Part shown: positions 8,223 to 16,480 of the stretch, one piece after another
How positions within the stretch are numbered: position 1 is the stretch's first letter
How the letters are laid out: the number at the start of each line of letters is the position of its first letter
DNA from: Nodosilinea sp. WJT8-NPBG4
GTDB taxonomy: Bacteria > Cyanobacteriota > Cyanobacteriia > Phormidesmidales > Phormidesmidaceae
Direction of reading: 5' to 3'
Length of the DNA: 52,957 nt
NCBI GenBank assembly: GCA_019359285.1
Contig: JAHHHQ010000074.1
Coordinates: 1-52,957 of the forward strand
The notes under the pieces: generated by a model
The model's input: only the letters and a program-made list of their open reading frames with translations
Databases searched by the model: none
Told to the model about the DNA's origin: nothing
Position numbers and translations under genes: made by a program

Positions 8223-9098
8223 TCAATCAATAGTAGATGCGGATAAGTTTCTCCGTCTGCTAAAGCAGATGAAATAAAATAAACCAGCTCTGAGAACATA
8301 AGTTACTAAAACAGCCAAGAAGTGAGCAGAACCAGCACTCTTGAAAACAGTTGGTGTTTGAATTAAAGAGTCGGAGGAGCTTATGAAAAGCAAGAAAATA
8401 AGACTATCAGCAATAACCAGCCCGATAGCTAGTTCAAGCCTATTATCTTTAATTACTATCCAGGTAATAAACATCGAATAGGCAACACTTAAAATCCAGT
8501 ATCTTGGCATCTTTAAATTAATAGAAAGACTGCCAACTATAAGACTCCAAACTATTGACAAAAGGAGAGGGTGCCGAATCAAAAGACCTGCTGCTTGAAG
8601 CAGATATGCATATAAAAAGAGAACCCTAAGCAAGGATAAAATTGGTGCGACGACTAAAACCAACAAAGCGAATGGTAACCACTCTGAAATATTAAATGTG
8701 AGGGAATAACGCGAAGGAGAAATTAAATACCACACGAAAAAGCTAATGCCGTATGACCCCAACCATACGATAAGGCCTTTGATAACACGAAACCAATCAA
8801 TAGCAGTGTCTAGATTGAACAAAGTCATAAACTTACGTCTATGAACTCGTGTCACTGCTAGAAAAAGGCCTAGAAGGGACGCAGCACCAAATGATCCGAA
8901 TAAAACGATAGTACGGATGGGATTTCCATAAACTAGCAAATCTTCATTTTCAATAGAAATATCTGAAATATAAGCACTAATGATCGTGACAGGCGTAGCG
9001 ATAATTAGTGTTACGCCAAGAGCTAGAAGTGTCCCAGCCAGGTAACGTTTCCAGCCATTTCTACCTTGACGTGCGACGGTCAAAAAAGTTGGATTCAT
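8223..9098 (-). CDS. CPBP-like integral membrane protein lacking catalytic residues
   Basis: A 291-residue membrane protein with about seven hydrophobic segments. It aligns by eye with bacterial CPBP (CAAX/Abi-type) intramembrane proteases: the N-terminus MNPTFL..ARQGRNGWKRYLAGTLLAL is typical, and the stretch AYLLQAAGLLIRHPLLLSIVWSLIVGSL copies the usual 'EExxFRGYLLQ..GLLxRxPLLLxLxSSLLFALLH' block. The glutamate pair and arginine are replaced (SLLRVLFLYAYLLQ), and both later histidine motifs are lost (GSLSIN and VIADSLI). This is what I see; loss of proteolytic activity is the inference. The stop is followed after 33 bp by an attC-like site, so the gene may be a captured cassette. ATG at 9098. 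Confidence 0.75.
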   Translation of the reverse strand: MNPTFLTVARQGRNGWKRYLAGTLLALGVTLIIATPVTIISAYISDISIENEDLLVYGNPIRTIVLFGSFGAASLLGLFLAVTRVHRRKFMTLFNLDTAIDWFRVIKGLIVWLGSYGISFFVWYLISPSRYSLTFNISEWLPFALLVLVVAPILSLLRVLFLYAYLLQAAGLLIRHPLLLSIVWSLIVGSLSINLKMPRYWILSVAYSMFITWIVIKDNRLELAIGLVIADSLIFLLFISSSDSLIQTPTVFKSAGSAHFLAVLVTYVLRAGLFYFICFSRRRNLSASTID

Positions 9099-9452
9099 GA
9101 GCTGAGTATTTCTCCCCGTAAAATGCTGAAAGATAGCTCATAGATATACTCTACGGATAATTCAGCGGTCTAATTCGTAATTAGAGGAAAAAATTCTGCC
9201 TCAATCCCCGCTAGGAGATCTTGGATGGAAATCTGTCTGCCTAAACACCTATATAAAGATCTTAGGTAGAAAAAAATCAGCCTAAATGCCGAATACGAGA
9301 TCTTATATGGAGAATTTTAGTATAAATACCCGACGATTGGGGTGCTCTGTAACTTAAGATTCCTTTGCAAATCGTACAGAAATACTCATAGATGCCTCAC
9401 CTCTGCCAAAACGATTACTTGACCAGGTACGTGATGCAATTCGGCTCAATCA
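9099..9452. other. Intergenic region with 41-bp tandem repeats
   Basis: No gene seen. The upstream region of the CPBP-like gene is occupied by a 41-bp-period tandem repeat (about 9170-9336), listed separately. The rest up to repeat module B at 9453 shows nothing I recognise. Confidence 0.55.
9170..9336. repeat. 41-bp tandem hairpin repeats, locus 1
   Basis: Three clear 41-bp units beginning at about 9204, 9245 and 9286 (ctcaatcccc.., ctaaacacct.., ctaaatgccg..), with a shortened unit before and a partial one after. Consensus: ctaaN7-tat-N5-atcttaggtggaaaNtctgtctgc. Each unit can pair its ctaa start with the ttag in its middle. The same unit occurs at 52430-52590. Confidence 0.75.
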
Positions 9453-9841
9453 CCATTCTTACCGGACAGAACAATCCTACGTTCAGTGGAACGCCTGTGG
9501 CAGAACCATGACTTAGTTGCAAAAAGAGACACCTAATGAAATAACTCTGAGTCTTGGTTTAGTTGCCCCGCGCCACAGAGCAGCATCACAATCTCGCGGC
9601 AGCTCTTTCGTGAAACGTTCCAAAATTTGTCCGACACTGCACTCAGCTATGTCAGCCTCCCCTGTGGGTCTAGGTGTGAGGTAAGCCAGAATGGCTGGTT
9701 ATGCGCACAGGCAACTACTCAACTCATAGGCCTTCAGCAGGTTGAGGCCATTGAGTGCTCGGCTTGATCAATAGGCAGATGACACTACCTTCCAGCAGTG
9801 TCATCTGCCTATTCAAAGTCGATATTTCAAGAAACAGGTTG
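9453..9841 (+). repeat. Dispersed repeat modules B + A, copy 3
   Basis: Module B (9453-9540) runs through 'ataactctgagtct' into module A (9560-9841), as it does at 47729-48074. The internal stem-loop of A is eroded on its right side here. An attC-like half-site (GTTTAAC at 9842) follows immediately. Open frames in this stretch are not shared with other copies and are not called. Confidence 0.7.
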
Positions 9842-9920
9842 GGTTTAACGTTGAAGTTGTGCGGCGGCAGAAAAGCTCCAACTCTTACCATTAACCTCTG
9901 TGCCGTCCGCACCGACGCAG
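9842..9920 (-). other. Eroded attC-like site
   Basis: Begins with GTTTAAC (fits RYYYAAC). Inner arms TGCGGCGGCA and TGCCGTCCGCA pair with one bulge. The right-hand core GTTRRRY is missing. It lies directly past the stop of the PIN-domain remnant on the minus strand. Confidence 0.4.
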
Positions 9921-9934
9921 TATCAGGAGGCTAG

Positions 9935-10063
9935 CTACAACAGTTTTACAAAACCCTCCTGCTCAAAATGTCGGTCGGTGGTCAACGCCTCTGTCACACC
10001 ACGCTGGCACATCAAAACAAAACTGACTGCATCCCACAACGAGTAGGATTTGTCTTGCCGAGC
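9935..10063 (-). pseudogene. PIN-domain (VapC-like) toxin, C-terminal remnant
   Basis: About 42 residues ending DKSYSLWDAVSFVLMCQRG..TEALTTDRHFEQEGFVKLL. This is the C-terminal end of a PIN-domain ribonuclease toxin: the acidic residues of 'SLWDAVSF' and 'TTDRHF' match family catalytic or structural positions. The N-terminal two thirds are gone and the frame continues into unrelated sequence next to a transposase remnant. No antitoxin is visible. The fragment cannot fold as a complete PIN domain. Confidence 0.7.
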
Positions 10064-10080
10064 GATCAACGGGAACACTC

Positions 10081-10176
10081 TCAATTGCGGCATTTGTAGC
10101 GTTGTTTGCCAGCATCCGTTTTGCCGTGTTTGACGACATCCGTGATGTGGTAGACCGGACAGCAAATTGGTTCAAC
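10081..10176 (-). pseudogene. IS1-type transposase zinc-ribbon remnant
   Basis: The frame reads CCPVYHITDVVKHGKTDAGKQRYKCRN, the InsA-like N-terminal zinc ribbon of IS1-family transposases (usual CPxCxSxDVVKHGKTxxGKQRYxCRN). The second Cys of the first knuckle is mutated and the frame ends just after CRN. It abuts the PIN remnant, so an IS insertion into a toxin gene followed by deletion would explain both. Confidence 0.65.
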
Positions 10177-10297
10177 AACCATGGGATGAGTGACTGCAAG
10201 AGAGACGAGCAACTCCCCCATTGTCCATTCACAATTCCCCGTGTCTAGAACACTACCTATTTGACTGAACACTAGTTTCAGTCAAGAGAACTGCAAA

Positions 10298-11284
10298 TCA
10301 CTGCGGTGGATTCGCCTGAGCACAGCTAATTGCTTGCTGTACCTGCTGACGTAGCTCAAGAGGTTCGATTGTGTCTGCGAGGTAGGAAGCATTCTCATGC
10401 TGACCCAGGGCAAGATAGGATGGGATGAGTGCCACCGTACTTGCATTCCTTTGAGAGACTCCATTAGCGACATTGGCAAACTCCTGCGCTTGGAGTAACA
10501 CCTCAGTAGCACGGGTAAAGTCGTTTAGATTGGCGTAAACTTTAGTTACCTCAGATAAAATAATTGCTTTGACAAAGGGTTCTTCAACAGCGTCCGTGCT
10601 CTGTATTACGTAAGTGAGAACAGAATGTGCCTGATTGTTCTGTTCCATAGCCTGGTAAACATCGGCAGCACCCACCAATATATGTAAGGAGATATCATCT
10701 TGCCTGAGAAGGCTTTGGGTAAATACAACGAGTTCGTCTGCCAATGGAACAGCTTGTTCTGCTCGCCCTGATGCCGCATAAAGCTCTATAAACTTGGAAA
10801 GAGCCCAAAGGCGAGCAGTATTGGCAAGCCTGGGAGGGGCTACAGCCATTGCTGCTGATCTCTCCTCGTTTCGGTAAGTTGAAAGAGCGCGATCTAGCAC
10901 TGCTGCCGCCGCATCAGACCGACCCTGTTTTTGATACTGCTCTGCAGTGTTGAGTTGTTGGAACACGTCATCCAGGGGCGGGCTTTGACGCTGCTCAAGT
11001 GCAAACGCGAATAGCTCCCGAAAGTAGGAAAAAAATGCCATCTTACTAGCAGCCTCGTCCGACAACGGGATGGGCGGCAAAGGGCATGAGGGAGACAGCG
11101 GGGCAAAAGTTATGTCTGCCGATAGCTCTGTAGCATCAGTTCTTTCAACAGGAGATGAGTTTGCTGAAGAAGCAGGCTGAACCGCTGTAGCCTGACTCAA
11201 TGCAATATGACTCAATACAAACCCTAGACTCACGAAAACGCCAAGAGTAGCTCTCCAAAGTTGGAGCCTAATTGCAGGTACCAT
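10298..11284 (-). CDS. Exported helical-repeat (TPR-like) protein
   Basis: 328 residues. The N-terminus (RATLGVFVSLGFVLSHIALSQATAV) is a signal peptide with a likely cut after the Ala-rich stretch near residue 33. A low-complexity linker follows, then from about residue 90 to 320 a run of amphipathic helices of TPR-like spacing (for example LNTAEQYQKQGRSDAAAAVLDRALSTY and FIELYAASGRAEQAVPLADELV). Similar cyanobacterial proteins are annotated only as TPR-containing or hypothetical. The mature protein would be periplasmic or outer-membrane associated and serve protein-protein contact. It has no obvious operon partner: downstream are transposon remnants, upstream a 590-bp gap. ATG at 11284. Confidence 0.8.
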   Translation of the reverse strand: MVPAIRLQLWRATLGVFVSLGFVLSHIALSQATAVQPASSANSSPVERTDATELSADITFAPLSPSCPLPPIPLSDEAASKMAFFSYFRELFAFALEQRQSPPLDDVFQQLNTAEQYQKQGRSDAAAAVLDRALSTYRNEERSAAMAVAPPRLANTARLWALSKFIELYAASGRAEQAVPLADELVVFTQSLLRQDDISLHILVGAADVYQAMEQNNQAHSVLTYVIQSTDAVEEPFVKAIILSEVTKVYANLNDFTRATEVLLQAQEFANVANGVSQRNASTVALIPSYLALGQHENASYLADTIEPLELRQQVQQAISCAQANPPQ

Positions 11285-11875
11285 AAATACCTCCTATAGG
11301 GTCGAGCCGAGATCAGCACAGAATAGTGCCACGGAGCTTAGAAACGATTGCTATATATACATTCTAGACATTGAAACTTCTGCTGTCTAGGACCTCGGTT
11401 AGCTGCGCGCCCGGCAACTAATCAACGGCAGCATCAGGGTTGGAGCCTTAGATTTTTCACCAGATAATTTTATTGGCAGCACATTTTCAGAAAAGTAGTC
11501 CACCCTCAATTCAAGCGGCTGATTTCACTCATTTCTAGTAATAAGCCTAGCTGATGAGTCAGGCTATTCGTCGTTAATGGCATAGGAGCCTCTATGCCTT
11601 GCTGACAGAGCTGTACAGTCTTAGCGTAACTCTCTGTACGATTAATAGCCCTGATAGAATTTCACATCAGCCCCTAGCCACCAGCACCGGGGGCTTTTTG
11701 CACCCAATCCTCTAATCTGCTGGGCATCGCCAGCAGGGCCCTGCAAAGTTAATGGAGAGAAGCGACAGCAATGTGCCGAGGAGTTGCCTTAGAGCTGTAC
11801 TAGAATTGCTTACAGCTAGGAATGTTAGAAGATACCCCCAAGTGATTGGAAGCAGGTCAAGAGTCTTTTCCCCTC
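11285..11875. other. Intergenic region with a terminator-like hairpin
   Basis: A short fragment of repeat A core (gctgcgcgcccggcaacta) lies at about 11403-11421. A hairpin AGCCCC..GGGGCT followed by TTTTT sits at 11669-11699 and resembles, with its upstream 'gaatttcacatc', the one at about 214-250. The 72-codon frame at 11752-11970 overlaps the immunity gene and has no family features, so it is not called. Confidence 0.5.
11669..11699 (+). terminator. Terminator-like hairpin
   Basis: Stem AGCCCC (11669-11674) with GGGGCT (11690-11695), 15-nt loop, then five T. The preceding 'gaatttcacatc' is shared with the hairpin near 214-250, so it may be a repeat. No plus-strand gene precedes it within 3 kb. 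Confidence 0.5.
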
Positions 11876-12328
11876 TTAAAGCAGAGGTGAAGATAATACC
11901 GCTATTGTGTGTGGCATTCCTATTTTCTTTAGTTCATCTGCCTTCCATGCATCCCAAAGATCTTGATTAATTATTAGTTGATTATGAATTCTCTGCAAAA
12001 CAATGTTTTCATAGTTAAATAGCAGAACTGCGTCCTTAGAAGTAGCCTGTAATAATGCTGCCGTTGCCCGTATCATTATTCGTTCAGCTTGTTCACTATG
12101 TTGACCAGACTTGATCCGAAAGTTAACAATCAAGGTGGGTGAAAATCCGAAAGCCTGTTTTGTTAATTCTTGATTATCTTCCTCGCTCTCTTTAAATGCT
12201 CTAACTTGGATTCCATTTCCTATGAGCTGCTCACCTTGCCATTGTAATAAGCATGTATTCGCGACAATTTGCAACGCTTGCTGAGAATCCAAATCTGCTG
12301 CCATTTCTAATTCATAACTAAGTGCCAT
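11876..12328 (-). CDS. SitI3-family immunity protein
   Basis: About 150 residues. The start MALSYELEMAADL and the general pattern (L..WQGEQL.GNGIQV, PTLIVNFRI, AVLLFNYENIVL) fit the SitI3 family, immunity proteins first described for Myxococcus SitA3 swarm-inhibition toxins. Here it follows, after 21 bp (9 bp with the earlier start), a gene whose C-terminus is a CdiA-type tRNase, the expected partner. The family start MALxYEL favours the ATG at 12328; an in-frame ATG at 12340 with AAGGA adjoining is the alternative. It would bind and block the toxin domain in the cytoplasm of the producer. The fold assignment is from pattern recognition only. Confidence 0.75.
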   Translation of the reverse strand: MALSYELEMAADLDSQQALQIVANTCLLQWQGEQLIGNGIQVRAFKESEEDNQELTKQAFGFSPTLIVNFRIKSGQHSEQAERIMIRATAALLQATSKDAVLLFNYENIVLQRIHNQLIINQDLWDAWKADELKKIGMPHTIAVLSSPLL

Positions 12329-12349
12329 TAGCCTTATCATTCCTTAGTT

Positions 12350-14629
12350 TCATGGAAAGAAGGGGATTACTTCACCGTCTCGGACTACAATAATTTCCTT
12401 AAGATTATCAATAGGTTTTCTATTTAGTAAATCGCGCAATTCTCCTAATTCAACCGTAGTGTCGTTCATATTCAGGATTATGCGATCGGCTTGTTCATCA
12501 CTAACTTTTCTGCTGATACCTTTACGAATCTGATCGGGATTAGAAGTGCTGGGTGCTAGATTGTCAAATGTTTTCCCGTCGATTCGATAGTCAGGATTTT
12601 TCCCATTAGGCAAAGTCGGTGGATTTTGCTCAACATCATATCCTTTTTGAGCAAGAAGATCAGCAGACTCATTCTCTCGTCGTAAGGTACGCTGTACATC
12701 TCTACTCGCATTTGGATTGATGGTAGTCCGCTCTCCACCTGGAGGCTCTCCTGGAGGTTTCGTAGGTCTCGTTCCACTAGAGCGCTGCCTCGCCAGATCA
12801 GCCGCATCTCCAGAAGCTCGTCTAGCTGCATTCTTGGCAGATTCTGCTGCCTTGACCGTATCTTCAGCAACGCCTGCTCGACGAGCGGCGTCTGCAGCTC
12901 GGTCGGCGGCTCTTGCTGCATCGCTGGCAGAGCCTGCGGCTCTAGCCGCATCACCTGCCTTCGCTGTGTCCCCTGCATTACTGATGGCTCTAGCAGCGTC
13001 TGCCGCTTGATCAGCTGCTTTGGCTGCTGTTGCCGCTGCCTCAGCAGCTCTTGAAGTATCCCCTACTACTGCTGCTGCCTTGGCTATATCGGCTGCTTCC
13101 GAGGCCACTTTTGCCGCATCTACTGCCAAATCCGCGATTTTCGCAAGGTCTCCTAAACGGCCAATGATGGGTATCGCCCCCAAGACACGTTGCCAATTTT
13201 CTAACTGCTCTCCAGTAACACTGTCTCTGCCTCTGATGCCTTCAAGAATGCCTTTGATGTCACCAATAACGGGTAGAAAATCAAGTAGTAAACTTACGGC
13301 TATGGCGATCGCCCCTCCTGCAATCACAGCATTACGAATAACGTGGTAGCAGTCGCTAAGGCTGCCACAGTTATCAGCCATGGCTGGTGGCTGCTCTGTG
13401 CTGATGCTAAAGGCTGCGCCAGCTAGAAAAAGCAGAAGATGCTCTGTATTGCCCAAACCGCGCTCTGTCGGTTTGTCTGCTGGAGGCTGCGATCTAGATT
13501 TAGGGCTTTGGGGTAGGAGGAGGGAGAACAGAATAATGCCAACCCCGGTCGAAAGCAGGATCGGAAGAAACGTGTTGCTAGAAATGCTCCAGTAAAGCTG
13601 GATAATCTTGCCCGCAATCCAGAAGTTAAGCCCTCCAGCAACAAGAAGGCGCAGCAGGATAGGAATCCTAGCCATCCATTGCGGCCAGGATGGAAATGCA
13701 ATGTATAACGAGCGGCGAGCCCCAAAAATCAGAAAGAGGACAATACTGAGACAAAAAGCCTGCAGCCCGTTGGAAAGCAGTCCTGATAGCAAAAAAGTTA
13801 GAAACAAAGCCTGTGAAGCTGCTTTAACAGGGGATGGCAAGGAAAAACGTGAAGTAGGAGTGGCAGCAACAGCTTCCGCTATACGGCTTGCGCGATGGGT
13901 ATTATCTGTTTTGGCAGCATGGTCTTCAAGAACAGCACGTCCAATTGTTAGCAAGATAGCCAGTATGATCAGGAAGTGGCCGTTTGTTTGAAGGGGGGCT
14001 ATCGCCGCTACTGGCGGTTGTGTGCCTTTCCAGGTAAAGACAGGGCGAATCAGGGTAGGAACAGAATTTACCCACAGGAAGACTAGAAACCCTTGAATAG
14101 AGGCTTGTAGCGCTGCCTCCACTGGCAAAGCCACAAGAGGCAGAGATTGATTTCCTACTTTTAGTCTAGGCAAGATCGTCTGTCGTAGAGATTGGCTGGC
14201 GAGTGGAATAAGCACTATTAGCTGTGCTAGCAGGATGTAGGAAAGGAGTAAAGGAGGATAGATTTGAAGAAGCTTTGTAACAGAAAAAAATGTGCTCCCA
14301 TGGTCAAAAAGCAGCAGATCTCCCAAGACATAACCTGTGCCTAGCCAGCTCCCTAATCCTGCTCCCATACTTCCAACTGTCAGCATGAAAAGCATTACTG
14401 GCAAAGAAGAAGTGTAAGTAATATATTTACTGAATCCTGGATGCTGCCAGCCCAGCAGAAACCCTAGAAGAAGAAGGAGCGGTGGTAGCAATGCCCCGGC
14501 TCGAGGCCAGCGCGTAAGGTATACCCCGTCAAGAAAGGATGAAGCTGCCAAATCGGAGAAGCGCCGCGCCATTTGTGGCAGCTTTTGCCACCACAGGCGA
14601 AGAACGTTCTCAGAGTAGGGTGATATCAA
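12350..14629 (-). CDS. Membrane-anchored polymorphic toxin with PT-TG and CdiA-type tRNase domain
   Basis: 759 residues in four parts. Residues about 45-385 hold eight to ten hydrophobic segments. A second hydrophobic stretch and a PT-TG-type pre-toxin motif follow (about 446-495: LLDFLPVIGDIKGILEGIRG, then SVTGEQLENWQRVLGAIP). Residues about 500-615 are an Ala-rich AADAARA-type helix. After a Pro/Gly linker comes a C-terminal domain (about 635-759) of the CdiA C-terminal tRNase type: NPDYRIDGKTFDNLAPS, then VSDEQADRIILNMND and a DGEVIPFFP ending. Family members cleave tRNA in neighbouring cells. The immunity gene follows immediately, and a small membrane-protein gene precedes by 63 bp on the same strand. 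A multi-pass N-terminus instead of a secretion-signal/Rhs/filament stalk is unusual; how the toxin would leave the cell is not evident. ATG at 14629. Confidence 0.82.
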   Translation of the reverse strand: MISPYSENVLRLWWQKLPQMARRFSDLAASSFLDGVYLTRWPRAGALLPPLLLLLGFLLGWQHPGFSKYITYTSSLPVMLFMLTVGSMGAGLGSWLGTGYVLGDLLLFDHGSTFFSVTKLLQIYPPLLLSYILLAQLIVLIPLASQSLRQTILPRLKVGNQSLPLVALPVEAALQASIQGFLVFLWVNSVPTLIRPVFTWKGTQPPVAAIAPLQTNGHFLIILAILLTIGRAVLEDHAAKTDNTHRASRIAEAVAATPTSRFSLPSPVKAASQALFLTFLLSGLLSNGLQAFCLSIVLFLIFGARRSLYIAFPSWPQWMARIPILLRLLVAGGLNFWIAGKIIQLYWSISSNTFLPILLSTGVGIILFSLLLPQSPKSRSQPPADKPTERGLGNTEHLLLFLAGAAFSISTEQPPAMADNCGSLSDCYHVIRNAVIAGGAIAIAVSLLLDFLPVIGDIKGILEGIRGRDSVTGEQLENWQRVLGAIPIIGRLGDLAKIADLAVDAAKVASEAADIAKAAAVVGDTSRAAEAAATAAKAADQAADAARAISNAGDTAKAGDAARAAGSASDAARAADRAADAARRAGVAEDTVKAAESAKNAARRASGDAADLARQRSSGTRPTKPPGEPPGGERTTINPNASRDVQRTLRRENESADLLAQKGYDVEQNPPTLPNGKNPDYRIDGKTFDNLAPSTSNPDQIRKGISRKVSDEQADRIILNMNDTTVELGELRDLLNRKPIDNLKEIIVVRDGEVIPFFP

Positions 14630-14692
14630 GAAATTTCCTTCCTAACGATTCAATTACACACCAAAAATTAAGAACAAATTGTTTCAAAGCCA

Positions 14693-15325
14693 TCAAATTC
14701 TATTGGCAAGCCATCGCTGGCAGAGTATTCCTAAAGTTGCACCATAAGCAATATGACCTGTCATAGACATAAAGGTGAACTCTTGCATCACACCTTCAAG
14801 ATCGAGCCATCCAGGGTAAAGAGTGAGCATGGAGACTTCAAGCCCAAGTGCCCACAAGATGCCAAACAACCAATGCCGTTTGCCAAAGGCAAAGCAGTAT
14901 CCCACAGTAAACAAAGTGCCATTCGCTAGGTGATACAAGGTACCAATCAGATAGGCTGCGGAGTTTGAGATATCTTCCCCTGCAATTAATTGGCCAAAGA
15001 TAGGGAAAGCTTTGAATGGCGATACGTTAAGGTCAAATACAGCGACTACTATCAAGCGTGACAAGTCATAGGCTGCTGTAGCAATAAGCCCTGCACACAC
15101 GCCAACAAGAAGCTTCTGTTGAATGTCCCGACGTTCCTCCTGAGAGGCTCTGCGCCATTTGGAGGTAACTAGTAACAGTGCAAAGCTCCCTAAAAGAAGG
15201 AGCATAAGGGCTAAGGATGTCTCTGCCAGGACTGCGACAACCAAGGCAATGCCACTCACCATAGCTGCGATCGCCAGCGAGGGTTGAGATCTTTGTTGCC
15301 TAATTCTTCCTGAAGATGTTTTCAA
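14693..15325 (-). CDS. Small multi-pass membrane protein (DUF6789-like)
   Basis: 210 residues with about six hydrophobic segments: two near the N-terminus (IAAMVSGIALVVAVLAE, LALMLLLLGSFALLLV), a charged loop KWRRASQEERRDIQQK, then four more with the pattern GVCAGLIATAAYDLSRL...GTLYHLANGTLFTVGYCFAFG...GHIAYGATLGIL. This pattern resembles DUF6789-like proteins of unknown function; I am only moderately sure. It lies 63 bp upstream of the toxin gene on the same strand and could be co-transcribed, so a helper role in toxin export or anchoring is possible but speculative. ATG at 15325. Confidence 0.65.
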   Translation of the reverse strand: MKTSSGRIRQQRSQPSLAIAAMVSGIALVVAVLAETSLALMLLLLGSFALLLVTSKWRRASQEERRDIQQKLLVGVCAGLIATAAYDLSRLIVVAVFDLNVSPFKAFPIFGQLIAGEDISNSAAYLIGTLYHLANGTLFTVGYCFAFGKRHWLFGILWALGLEVSMLTLYPGWLDLEGVMQEFTFMSMTGHIAYGATLGILCQRWLANRI

Positions 15326-15584
15326 GGCTACAAAATTGACACAGACTCTGAACGTACCGCGAGGTGGATGGATATATTATTCGTCTTGTATCAATCATTG
15401 CTCGGAATTCAAAGAGCACAGCTTCGTTTAGCTATTTCTTCCGTTTCCCTTTAGAATGCGCTGTCACACACGTTTATAAAAGCCCACCGAGAAGGGGCTA
15501 GCTAGCAGTACCTGACTTAGTACAGCGCCGAGTTGGGCAAGTTTAACTCCAGCGCCTGGGAGTAATCTCCAACTGAGCCAAGCA

Positions 15585-15830
15585 GTGGCCTCGGCATAGT
15601 TGCCCCGCGCCGCAACTACTCCATGGTTAGATCTGCTGCGGAAGCCCTCTCTATACAAGGCATCCAAGTCAATTGAGAGATTTGGCTGTGACTTGTAGAT
15701 AGAACGGCAAAATCAGGCTTTGGGACAACTGGCACAGAACAGCACAGGCCAAATCAAGTCCATTTTTCAGTGCTACTGGCACAGAGCACATTTGCTTACA
15801 GCCTATGGCAAAAAATCCCATGTGATCTCT
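15585..15830 (+). repeat. Left arm of a ~250-bp inverted repeat
   Basis: Sequence blocks here (atagttgccccgcgccgcaa, agatagaacggcaaaatcag, ccaaatcaagtccatttttc, ctactggcacagag) are found as reverse complements at 18365-18605 with roughly 80 per cent identity by eye. The pair encloses about 2.5 kb with a tyrosine recombinase gene. The outer edge (atagttgccccgcgccgca) equals the start of dispersed repeat A. Confidence 0.8.
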
Positions 15831-15906
15831 TCCTGGCTGAGCTTCTGTTGCGTCGGCTGTGAGTCCATGGTGCCCTTGCTAGTGGGGGCGATCGCCAGTG
15901 AATATT

Positions 15907-15963
15907 GAGAGCCCCCCTCCCACATAGCAGATTAACCCACTGCTATGTGGGAGGCGCTCTTTT
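15907..15963 (+). terminator. Strong hairpin terminator
   Basis: CTCCCACATAGCAG (15917-15930) pairs perfectly with CTGCTATGTGGGAG (15940-15953). The stem extends outward through GAGC/GCTC, and TTTT follows on the plus strand. No intact plus-strand gene precedes it, so it may be what remains of a lost gene, or it may insulate the following NERD/HEPN genes. Confidence 0.7.
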
Positions 15964-16144
15964 GGTGGGGGGCCTATCTGGAACTCACATAGCCCCCCCA
16001 TTCCGCCAAACTAGCACAGCTACTGAGGGGCGGGCTAGGATGCGATCGCCACCAATTGACTCAAGATTCTGTGAGTTTAATGCACCGTCACCATCGGAAT
16101 CGTCTGCCAAGGGCATACTGAGGGCAATCAAAGGGTTTTAGCCC

Positions 16145-16480
16145 ATAGCTACTCTCATCCCCTCCTACAGCAGCTGCGCCTCTCGCATGACCGGGGGAGA
16201 GCACCGCCTGGCCCAGCGGATCGAAGCCAAGCTCGATGATGACTACCTGCTTTGGTATAACGTACCCGTAGGCCCCAAAGCCCTGCATCCTGATTTCATC
16301 CTCCTGCACCCGTCACGGGGTCTCTTTGTGCTGGAGGTCAAAGACTGAAAGCTAGACACCATAAAGTCTGTGAACCCTGATGAGTTTGCGATCGCGAGCG
16401 GGATGACGTATCAAATTATCAAGGGTACAGATGCTGCTGCTGGGAAATATCAAGCTCTATTGGATAAAAGTGAAGACTGA
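16145..16480 (+). pseudogene. NERD-domain gene, broken (lost start, in-frame TGA, truncated)
   Basis: The frame reads (I)ATLIPSYSSC..TGGEHRLAQRI..LLWYNVPVG..HPDFILLHPSRGLFVLEVKD*KLDTIKSVNPDEF. This is the N-terminal NERD (nuclease-related) domain that precedes a helicase in many bacterial proteins. Catalytic-type residues are visible (HPDF, LEVKD). The expected start codon is ATA at 16145, and the conserved Trp after EVKD is TGA at 16346-16348. After about 30 more codons the frame ends at 16480 in TGATG, overlapping the next gene's ATG by one base. The helicase part is missing. One could start at the internal ATG 16187, but the stop at 16346 remains. Confidence 0.8.

Larger units (their letters stand above)
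15326..16144. other. Intergenic region: left inverted repeat and strong hairpin
   Basis: Contains the left arm of a large inverted repeat (about 15585-15830, partner 18365-18605) and a perfect 14-bp stem-loop at 15917-15953. The open frames at 15464-15667 and 15720-15908 lie in the repeat arm, and I see no gene in the rest. Confidence 0.6.

Noticed and set aside
9170..9336. CRISPR-like array at the 41-bp repeats
   Set aside because: Units are contiguous and diverged with no spacer between them; they are tandem repeats.
12717..13349. Ala-rich plus-strand frames within the toxin gene
   Set aside because: They are the reverse reading of the AADAARA-type repeat in the toxin.
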